From Auxenochlorella pyrenoidosa (Eukaryota > Chlorophyta > Trebouxiophyceae > Chlorellales > Chlorellaceae): DNA of 15,208 nucleotides. Positions 1-8,280 of this stretch are shown here, piece after piece (position 1 is the stretch's first letter; each line of letters starts with the position of its first letter). Below the pieces are notes generated by a model. It worked only from the letters and a program-made list of their open reading frames with translations, did no database searches and was not told where the DNA came from. The stretch is from NCBI GenBank assembly GCA_001430745.1, contig KQ482018.1, positions 1,142,552 through 1,157,759 of the forward strand. Reading direction: 5' to 3'. The position numbers and the translations under genes were made by a program.

Positions 1-976
1 CTCTGCACAGCAGAAGCCACGGGGCTGCCCGGGATGCCCCGTGTGGTGCTCCCTGGTGCCAGGATGCAGCCATCCTGCCAGTGCGGTGGCTGCACCCCCG
101 GCGGGCTACGCGCAGACCTGTCCATGGGCATTGCCGACCCAGGAGGTGCCTCCAAGAAAAAATAAGTTAAATTTTGAGTGCCACTGTGCCTGCCCTGCAG
201 AGAAGGGCATCGACGACGAGGAGACTGTCCAGCTGACCATCAAGAACATCGAGGTGCGATGTTCACCCCCCCTGCCCCCTGCTGCCAGCTGGCTGCCAGC
301 TGGCTGTGCCTTGCCAGGTCCTGGTTCGGACCCAAAATCCTGGCTTGACGACAGGCCAGTTTGCTTGCTAGGCAGCATGGCCATCAAGGACACAGCTCAA
401 GGACTGCCTGCTGCTGAACGAAGCAAGGACCAGTGACGTCTGAAGTGATTGTGGAGGCCAGCTGGAAGCTTTCTGAGGGCTGCACACTCGCACTGCCTTC
501 GTGTCGCCGCGCCTGCAGGTCTGGAACGGGTATGGGACCAAACCCAGTGAGTATCATGCCGCACGGGTCGTGGAGGGATGCAAATCAGGGGCCGCGTTTA
601 TGAATGCAGCCCGCCCAGGAACGGTGGCGCCTGTGCACCATGCTATGCCTGCCGAGCACGCTGAGCGCCGCCATGCCTGACCCAGCGGCTCCCCTGGGAC
701 CCCATGCCTGCAGACTGCGTGGCGGGCAGCGGCGTGAACGCCTGCAAGCGGCTGATCAGGTTCTGCACCAAGGGGCTGCCAGACAACACGTGAGCACAGC
801 CTGTGAATGGCCAGCGCTGCCTTGCTGCTTGCATGGCAAGCTCGGTGCTGGCTGGCGCTGAGGACAGCGCACTGTGTGAAGTGACGGGAGCTTTTTAAGG
901 CTCTGCTGGTACAGACCATCTGCCCCTGTCTTGTCTGCGCCCATGCAGGTGCATCCAAGATGCAAACTCAGTTTGA
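1..976 (+). CDS. Unrecognised cysteine-containing protein, 3' end of a spliced gene
   Basis: I do not recognise this protein. Four exons chain in one frame with GT-AG borders: 201-253, 519-546 (only 28 nt), 714-789 and 949-976, ending in TGA at 974-976. A probable preceding exon ends at 145 (donor AGGAG|GTGCCT). Its frame stays open back to base 1, so the gene probably starts outside the window, but an acceptor at 69 (GATGCAG) is also possible. The C-terminal part has a stretch reading TVQLTIKNIEVWNGYG, followed by four Cys spaced C-x8-C-x6-C-x8-C and a final QDANSV. The spacing suggests disulfide bonds and therefore a secreted or wall protein, but no signal peptide is visible because the N-terminus is missing. 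A pherophorin-like domain was considered and not supported. The clean reading phase across three introns is the main evidence. The first exon is the weakest part. Confidence 0.5.
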
Positions 977-1524
977 AGGGCACCAGCATCCCAAAGGGGT
1001 TCCGAGCTTCGAAGCACCCAAGGGTCAGCGGGCAAGCAGGCCCCAGCAACTGCAGCTTCATTCCGAGACGCGAGGCTGTCAGCCCTTTCCTGAAGCCCCA
1101 GTGGTCGATGGCGAGTGCACTGCGCTTCAAATCACTCGCATGGCATGGCTTACGCAGCGCCTCAACAACAACACCCATCCAGCGCGGATCATCCTGTCAC
1201 TCCACAAGAACCCTGTTGTGCCTCGCCGGTGTGTGGCAACCCTCGGGCTTGACCCCTTTTGCTCAGTGTTTGATCTTCCGTCGGAAAAAGGCGGGGCAAG
1301 CCAGCTTGCCATCAGCAGGCCCGGCCTCTGGAGATGGGCAGTATGTCTGTAATATGTTCTCACTTGTGAGCCAAATGACCAGCTTGGTCCAATCAAAGTT
1401 GAGCTGAGCCAGGCAGGATGCTGGGTTCTAGGCCAGGCGGCGATGGGTGCCAAGGGTTGTGAGGTCAAGAACTGGCTGCGAAGCAAGCCCACAGAGCACC
1501 CGGGCCGGGTGCGTGCCGCGCCCG
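977..1524. other. Convergent intergenic / 3'UTR region
   Basis: This stretch holds the presumed 3'UTRs of the left-hand gene (plus strand) and of TAF5 (minus strand). I see no coding exon in it: the open frames crossing it lack any recognisable motif. No TGTAA for TAF5 is visible on the minus strand here, so its poly(A) site is undetermined. Confidence 0.55.
1348..1352 (+). terminator. Possible TGTAA polyadenylation signal of the first gene
   Basis: A TGTAA pentamer lies about 370 nt after the stop codon at 976. TGTAA is the usual polyadenylation signal in chlorophyte green algae. It would place the mRNA end near 1370, about 150 nt from the TAF5 stop on the other strand. A five-base motif can occur by chance. 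Confidence 0.35.
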
Positions 1525-4500
1525 TCACCCCCGCGGCGCCCGCTGCGGCAGCGTGAGCGCGCCGCTGCCCAGCAACAGGTTTCGCGTGGTGAAGCGCAGC
1601 CCAAACACGGGCGTCATCTTGGTGCGCCAGGTGGCCAGCAGCCCGTACGGCTCGCTGCCGGCAGCCCCGCCGCCCGGCTGCTGCCCCCCTGCTGCGCCCT
1701 GCCCCTGCTGCTGCGCCGCCGCTGCCCCTGCTGCCGTGCCGCCTGGCTGCTGCCCCGCCGCGCCGCCTGCAGCCGCCGGCTTGGCATTCCAGATGCGCAC
1801 AGTGTTGTCAGCCCCTCCCGACGCCAGCAGGGCGCCGTCGCCCTGGCTGTAGGCCAGGCTCCACACCGGCCCCTTGTGCTGGCTGGCGGTGGCGAGGCGC
1901 TTGGAGGCAGCAAGGTCCCAGGCAACCAGGGTGCCGCCAGCGTCGGCGCTGGCCAGGCTGGTGCCGTCAGGGGAGAAGGCCAGGCTGCTGATCTGCGGGG
2001 GAAAGGGCAGGCACAGGGGCCAGAGGGCATCGCTCATGGAGTCAAACAATACTCCGTGGTCAACAGGCAGGCTTACGGGGCCGGGGGCTGGAGGCGAGGC
2101 CGCTGGGCTGATTTCAGAGAATTGCAGAGAAGGACGAGCCAGCCGGCTGGTCCTCCTGTGTCCCCCCCACCCCCCCACCCCCAAACCCCCAGCCGCACCT
2201 TGTCCTTGTGGCCCACAAAGAGGCGGCAGCAGGTGCCGCTGCGCACGTCCCACAGGCGCACTGCAGGACCACGGTGGCGAGGGCACAGCGGCTCAGCCTT
2301 TTGCAACGATGGCGCATCAGCACTTCATCTACACTCAGGCTGGGCTAGCCACTGGCCCCAGCCAATCACCAGGCCCCAACCTGTTCGGTCAGTCGAGCCG
2401 GTGGCTACGTAGTGGCAGTTGGGGTGCCACCGCACCACATCCACGTCCGAGGTGTGCCCTGGGGGTGGGGGTTGAGGGCGTGGGGCGAGGGCGAGCAGCA
2501 GGACGCAGGCATGGATCAGATTCAAATGAGCAGCCCAATGAATCAACCAATTCTCATGCGCACAGGCGGCAGTTGTCCATGCCGGATAGCCACAACGGAA
2601 TGGTCGGCAGCGCCTGCTGGTCCCTCCTTCCCTGCCTGCACCCTGCCCTCAGCTCCCCATCAGCGCTCACCCACAAAGAGACGCAGCGGCTGCACGCGGT
2701 CGGTGCTCCACAGGCGGGCGGTGCGGTCGGCGCCGGCGGTGGCAAAGTAGTAGGGGCTGAAGTAGGGCATGGCGGCCACGTCCCACACTGCGGGGTAGAT
2801 GTGGAGGACGGCGCGGGGCAGGCAGCTCCTCAGAATGCAGCAATTCCCGGGGCGAGGGTGCGGAACATGCCATGATAACCGCAGATGGGCGGGGCATGCG
2901 AGGCCAGCTCGTAGTGCAGCAGCAGCAGCTGCTGCTCCAGCAGGCAGGTGAGACCAGGTATGCAGCAGCACAGTGAGCAGTGTGATTGCGCTACAGGTTC
3001 TGCCCATCAGCGCAGCCGTGCTCGCTTGCCTGGCAGCTGGTGCCCCTTGTACACAGCCAGGTTGGCCCGCACCTCCATGCTCCACAGCCTGCAGGCCACG
3101 GCACGGGTGAGCAGGAGCGTTGCTGCCTGCAGCACCAGCGAACGGAGCCGGCCCCAAGGACGCTGCCCCTGCCCCTCTCCAACTGCCGCTCAAGCTCCAA
3201 AAGCATGAGACAACAGCTGCAGGCTCTAGTTGTAGGTCCGCACCCCCTCGCTGCAAGGCAACAGCCCCGAAAACCAGCCACCCTCATGTAACGCCATCTG
3301 TTGTGATGGCAGCCGGCGCCCCACCTGACGGTGCCATCCCCTGACGCGCTGAACAGCAGCTGGTTGTCTGGAGAAAAGTCCAGGCCATACACGGGCGCCG
3401 AGTGGCCGTGGTAGCACGATACCCAGTCTGCGTCCGCCGCCGCTGCGCCCGCTGCTGCCGCCCCGCTGCTGCTGCCGCCCTGTGCCCGCGCCCTCAGGTC
3501 ATACAGCCGCACAGAGGAGTCGGCAAAGCCGCCTGCAGGCAGGGGAGGCGAGGGGGCACGGGCGTTGGCATGTCCAACAGCGCATGGCAGGCCGAGGCGG
3601 TGGGCGCAGGGCAACGCGCACACCGCCAGAACGATAAGAGTGTGCGCCGCGGGTTGCCGGGCAAGAGCAGGGGTGCCAAAGGAGCGGCCACAGGGGAGGA
3701 GGCTGAACTGTGCGGGCCCCTGCAGCCCACCTGCCACCACCGCCGCATCGCTCGTAAAAGCCACGCAGTTGAGGGACTGGTGGGTGTTGAAGAAAGTGAA
3801 GAAGGCGCAGGAGGGCAGAGCGTCGGCTGCAGCATGGACATGGAGGAGCAGGCAGGGGCGGGGCAGGGGTGAGCTGCTCCGGGCTCCGGGTAGCGTCCGA
3901 GGGGGGGCAAAGCACCCCGCGGCATGGGCAGGCTTGGGAATGCCACGCGGGCCACGCGTTGCTGCTGAAGTAAGGGCCCCCAGGGTGCCTCTCCAACTTC
4001 CCTGGCCGCCGGCCGCGCGGCAGCGCTGCAAGCACCCATCCGACAGGTGCCGCTGCCTGCCCGCCACGCCGGCTCAGCGCTGCAGCGCACGCAGGGTGCC
4101 TGCAGTGGCAGTGCACCCAGCCGTCCGGCGGCCGCTTCACCTGACAGCTGCTGCCGGTGCGGCAGCTCCTCCATCAGCAGCTTCTCCTGGTCGCCGTCAA
4201 TGGGGGGGATGGGGAACTTGGGGCCCATGCGGTCCAGCCCGATGTTCTCGCGCTTGGCCTTGGCCTCGTTGTACGCCTTCTGCACAGCCTCAGGGCAGGC
4301 ACACGCCCGTGTCCAGGGTCAGGGACATGGCCAGGGCAGGCCAACAGCGCTTGCACTTGTGTTTGCTTGTGCTTGCGCTTGGCCTCGGCCTCGCTGCACA
4401 TTTTCTGTGCAGCGCGGCCGCAGGGCAGGGGCCGGCGTGGCGTGGGGGGCGGGGGAGCGCGCTGGCCAGAGTGCACAGGCGGGAGGCAGGGGCAGTGAAT

Positions 4501-6866
4501 CGTGGCCAGCAGCGCAGCTTCAGGCTCATAACCATGGCCTTGTCCTTGCCCCAGGCAGGGGGGGGGAATCAGGTGCTGCAGTCTTCGCATGCGGATGCGG
4601 GCATCACAGCTCAGGGCACAGGGTTGCTGTGCTGCAGTTGAGCAGGCCCGGGGCGTGCAGCACGCAAAGTGCACGCCATCCCGGGGGTGCAGCTGGTCAA
4701 GGCAGGACCTACGGCAGCACGGCTGCGCCCACGGTGTTGGCCTCGGCCTTGCCTGCAGTGCGACGCGCTGCTTCTTGGTCAGCGCCTCCTGCTGCGCGCG
4801 CTGCGCCGCCTCGTACTCGGCCTTCTCCGCCTGCTGCTGCGCCCAGCGGTCCTCCACGCTGCCCTGCAGGCAGCGGGCAGGGGCCGCCGGGAGGACGGGT
4901 CGGTCGCTGACTGGCTGACCAGCAGGAGGAGCCCACACCACCTGGGTCGACCCGGGTCGACGGCACCATGCCCGGCCCCCACCAAACAGCCTGGCCCATC
5001 AGGGCAGCCGCAAGCCCAGGCCTGGCAGCAGCTGCGCGGCCGGCGACAACCTCCGCCTGGGTGGGCTCGGCGGCGCCAGCGCAGCTCCGCGCCCGCCCCG
5101 CCCCTGGTACCCCTGTCGCCTCAACCTTCCACTCACACACCCACCACACACACACACACAATCGCGACGAGACACACACACACATCCCCACACCACCCCC
5201 CCGGCCCCGGCGGCGCGCCTGCAGCAGCTGCAGGTCCAGGGGCGTCTGGTTGGTGGCCACCACGTCGGCCTGCATGGCGCCAGCTGTCAGGTCCTCCTCC
5301 ACCGCCGCCAGCTCAGCCACACTGGCGGGCGGCCCCTCAAACACCTGCGCAGCACAGCACAGCACAGCATGCCATGATGGGCAGCGGTGGACGGTGGCTT
5401 GGCAATTGGCAGCTACAACAAACGGGGCGGTGGCGCTGCCGCAAGAGTGGCCGGGGCAGGCCCGCGGGTGGCAAGCCAGCGCGGGAGGTTTGGCAGGCGG
5501 GCACGAAACGACACTGCACCGGTGCTGCCATCACCGCCCAGGCCCAGTCAGCCTTGCCTCAAACTTGATGTGCTCGTTCACGATGCTCAGGATGACCAGC
5601 TGGCGGGGCGACTGCAAAAAGTGCGTGAGCAGGTCGTACGAGGCGCGGCACAGCCGGATGGAGAGGCGGCGCTGGCGCAGCGCGGACGCGGTGCGCGACG
5701 CGCCGATGGCCTCGGCAGAGGGTATGCTGGCCAGGTCTTGCAGCTCCTACGGGCACAAAGGCAGGCAGGGGTCAACGCATGGAGGGTCAGCGCAGGCGGA
5801 GGGGCTGCGACAGGAGATTGAGTCGAGGCCGAGGGCTGCCTGCCGCTTGCCCCACCGTGGGAAGCGCTGGCCCAGCCCTGCAGCCCCTTCGGCTGAGCAT
5901 CCGGCAGGCAGGCAGGCAGGCTGAGGCGCAGGGCATACCTGCGTCCAGCAAGCGCTGCACACGCTGCCCCAGGCAGCCAACCCGCAGGCCCCTTGATATG
6001 CAGCAGGACACCCCCGCGTGCTGGCACGCCTGCCTACGCTACGCCCTGCTCCCCCAAGCCACCCCGGCATGCCGCCCACCTGCATGCGCAGCGTGGAGCC
6101 GCCCACGGCGGCGTCCAGGAAGCGCTGGCGGTGCGCGCCCATCAGCGCCTGTGCCTCTGCCTGGGCGCCCAGGGCCACCAGGTTGAGGTACGCGTGCGCA
6201 AACGCGGGGAAGAGCACGCGCGACAGCTCCGGCTGCAGGAGCGGGGGGCAGCGGGGCCTGGTCGTGCATGCGAGCGCAGCCAGCCGCATGCAGGCAGGGA
6301 TAAATGCCAGGCAGTGGGCCCAGGGAGCACCAAGGAGCACCAGGGGCCTCTGGCCTGAAGCAATATACTGCAGCACTTCGCGAGCAGAGCCTGCACACGC
6401 CCGCCCCCCACCCCCACCCCCCAGCAACAATGCACCTTGTAGATGTCCAGCGAGTTGTCCACCCAGGCGGCCAGCCGGTCAAAGGCTGCCACCAGCTCCT
6501 CAGGGTCCCCATCCGCAGCCGTGGCAAACAGCAGGCCCTCGACAACGCCGTCGCTCTCGCCAGCGGCGCTGCCGCGCCGCCCGCCGAGCCAGCTCTGGAT
6601 CAGCAGGTTCTGCTCCGGCACGGCTTCTTTCATCTCCAGCTCCAGCACTTTTTCGGCCTCCTTGAAGCTGCGACATTGAGCAGGGAGCAGGACCGGGAGC
6701 TAGGTGGGCCACGGGCAGGCACCGGCGGCAGCGGCAGCGGTGGTGGACGGTGCAGCGAGGTACGTGCGGCGCCCTGCCAAGCCTTGTGGGCGGATGATCG
6801 CACTCACTTGCGCTTTCGCAGGTACTGGAGGACGAGCCTGTCGACCTCCGCTTCTGGCAAGGCCAT
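1525..6866 (-). CDS. TAF5: TFIID subunit 5 (TAF5), 14 exons, complete
   Basis: This is a scaffold subunit of the nuclear general transcription factor TFIID, and in many eukaryotes of SAGA-type complexes. Exons, in transcript order: 6866-6808, 6667-6436, 6232-6080, 5746-5558, 5344-5219, 4863-4753, 4279-4141, 3826-3731, 3532-3325, 3088-3030, 2787-2671, 2458-2381, 2260-2199, 1992-1525. They sum to 2097 nt (698 aa plus TGA), close to plant TAF5. Residues 1-33 form a LisH motif (LVLQYLRKRNFKEAEK) across intron 1. Residues 75-215 are the TAF5 NTD2 domain (AWVDNSLDIYK, RVLFPAFAHAYLNLV, LVILSIVNEHIKFE). A charged linker follows, then WD40 blades from about residue 340 (AGGFADSSVRLYDLR, GHQLPVWDV, TARLWSTDRVQPLRLFVG, TVRLWDVRSG, GGADNTVRIWN). 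The TAF5-typical tail MTPVFGLRFTTRNLLL follows an Ala/Gln/Gly-rich insert. The ATG at 6866 was chosen because it sits directly before LisH. Introns 4, 6 and 10 have GC donors. The exact donor of intron 5 is uncertain (CAG|GCGCGC, or a GT donor 27 nt further). Confidence 0.93.
2162..2190 (-). other. G-quadruplex motif inside TAF5 intron 13
   Basis: On the minus (transcribed RNA sense) strand, four runs of 5-7 G are separated by 1-3 nt, starting about 9 nt inside the 5' splice site at 2198. This meets the standard G3+N1-7 pattern. Function is unknown. Confidence 0.6.
4357..4404 (-). other. Duplicated exon-like segment in TAF5 intron 6 (possible cassette exon)
   Basis: Inside intron 6 lies a 48-nt block, preceded by ACAG and followed by GTGCAA, that resembles the start of exon 7. 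Over the 45 nt that include the acceptor, 35 bases match by hand count. It is 16 codons, in phase 0 at both ends, with no stop, encoding KMCSEAEAKRKHKQTQ beside the genuine KAYNEAKAKRENIG. Inclusion would add 16 charged residues to the linker between NTD2 and the WD40 propeller. It could be an alternative exon or a decayed tandem duplicate. Confidence 0.45.
5131..5192. repeat. CA/GT microsatellite in TAF5 intron 5
   Basis: Two near-pure (CA)n tracts (about 8 copies at 5145-5160 and about 6 at 5172-5184) are separated by a short ATCGCGACGAG spacer and flanked by further CA- and C-rich sequence. The whole tract lies in the intron between TAF5 exons 5 and 6, close to the uncertain donor. Confidence 0.85.
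6400..6422 (-). other. G-quadruplex motif inside TAF5 intron 2
   Basis: In the TAF5 RNA sense, G-runs of 6, 5, 6 and 3 are separated by single bases, starting about 13 nt inside the donor at 6435. This is the same arrangement as in intron 13. Confidence 0.55.
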
Positions 6867-8280
6867 CCTGGCGTCTACACACTCTTGCGCAGCACTTCTA
6901 GACCATCGGCAGCTCTTTACGCACAAAAATGGCAGCAGGAGGGCAAGCAGGAGCGGCGAATGCAGGGTACGAATATAAGCAGCGAAAATAAGGAGCACTG
7001 CACGTTGGAAACTGAAGTTTTAGACGATCGATTGACGAAACAAACGGCCATTGCAAGCAGGAGCGCTCCCGTGCAGATCAGCCTTGTCGGGCCGCCCTGC
7101 CGCTGCTGCGGCGCTAGCAGCATGCTGCAACAATGCGTTACAGCCCCAACTGCGCACTGAGCATCCTGCAAAACGTCCTTGAACAAAACGAATGAGACCA
7201 AGCAGCACGACATGCCCAGGATGGCAGCGTTGCTTAACTCTTCCGCTGGCTGGTGAGCGCTCCTGCTTGCAAACACCTTCTGTCCGCCGTCACACATGTC
7301 TGCCCTTTCCAGTATGCCCGCCGCCTCAACATCGTCGTAAATGGAGGCGCTGCAGTGCAATTGACAGTGAAATTGACAGGCCTGGGGAGCTCTCTTTGTC
7401 AAGCAAGCCCGCTCCCTTTGGCCTGACAGCCAGCAGTGGCCGTCCACCCGCCAGGGTATGTGGGCCAGGGCGATATGAGTGGACAAGACCTGGAGTCCTT
7501 CGTGCCAATCTCATGAGATGCCAGCAGATGCTGCGGCTCAGCGTCAGCATGGCGAGCACGGGCAGCCATGTTGAAGTGCCGCCTGGCAGGCAACCACATG
7601 GCTTGAGCACAGAGAGCACCCACATCTGGTTCCGGCATGGCGTGCATGTAGGACATGTCCACAGTGCACCTGAGGCATGAGCACTCAAGTTCATCCCGAT
7701 TAATGATTTGCATACTAAAGTAGCACTGATTGGAGGTATGTGGACATCGCTGAATGCTGAATGGAGCAACTCGCTGGCACCAGCAGCGGTGCCAGCAGGT
7801 GCATCGATATCATCTGCAGCGGCTGGATCGCCATGTGCGGAACAACATGTGTTCAACCCAAAGTGAAGTACGGTTGAACGCTCATGAACAAGGGGTTCAG
7901 ATAAAAGGATCTGATCTTGCTCCTGCCCGGTCAACCTCACCCAGACCGACATGGCAAGTACAAGCCGGCAGGATCAAGCATGGGTGCAAATGCCAGGTTG
8001 AGTGAAGTTTAAATAATCGATATTTGTATGCAAGGGAGGGGGAGAGGAGGAGGAAGAACAGATAGAGGGATGCGCCTGGGAGGGTGCAACAGGTGCTGCA
8101 GCCGCTCTGCGCCATGGCGCGCCAGGTGGCCATCTGGCAGCGCCCAGCTTATAGCGCGGCCGCGTTCGGCTCAGCGGGCATTCTACAAACACTCAAACGC
8201 ACATACCCTGCGCTTGCAGCACCCCAGCGGGCCCCCACAGCCCCCTCTCTGCGCAGCACCCCGGCGGCTGGAACGGCGGC
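6867..8280. other. Divergent intergenic region between TAF5 and ODC
   Basis: This is about 1.4 kb upstream of both genes. Its GC content is lower than in the exons, with A/T-rich patches at 6967-6990, 7695-7740, 7895-7910 (GATAAAAGG) and 8006-8030 (AAATAATCGATATTTG). These could belong to core promoters, but none is a convincing TATA box at a known start site. Open frames here (for example minus strand 6917-7486 and 7399-7713) show no domain or motif I recognise and no convincing exon chain, so I annotate no gene. Confidence 0.5.
8114..8125 (+). other. Possible alternative first coding exon of ODC
   Basis: The sequence ATGGCGCGCCAG is followed by GTGGCC. An acceptor at 8255-8256 (TCTGCGCAG) would join it in phase to CACCCCGGCGG, which runs in frame into the ATG at 8281 and would add 12 residues. 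If unspliced, this ATG opens a frame that overlaps the ODC start in another register and ends at 8329. The sequence alone does not decide between the two. Confidence 0.25.

Noticed and set aside
1447..2875. Long plus-strand open frames (1447-2412, 1874-2875) over the 3' half of TAF5
   Set aside because: They are antisense to conserved WD40 exons and cross introns without motif content. GC-rich sequence leaves such frames open by chance.
4946..4961. Perfect 16-nt palindrome GTCGACCCGGGTCGAC in TAF5 intron 5
   Set aside because: One such palindrome in 15 kb of GC-rich sequence is not very unlikely by chance, and no flanking repeat or target duplication is seen.
5902..5924. Short GGCA tandem repeat in TAF5 intron 3, and AGCAC repeats near 5350-5369
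   Set aside because: These are ordinary simple repeats inside introns, with no link to a gene feature.
6917..7713. Minus-strand frames upstream of TAF5 (189 aa and 104 aa) as possible genes
   Set aside because: They have no recognised domain, no convincing splice chain and no coding-like bias. They could not be separated from chance open frames.
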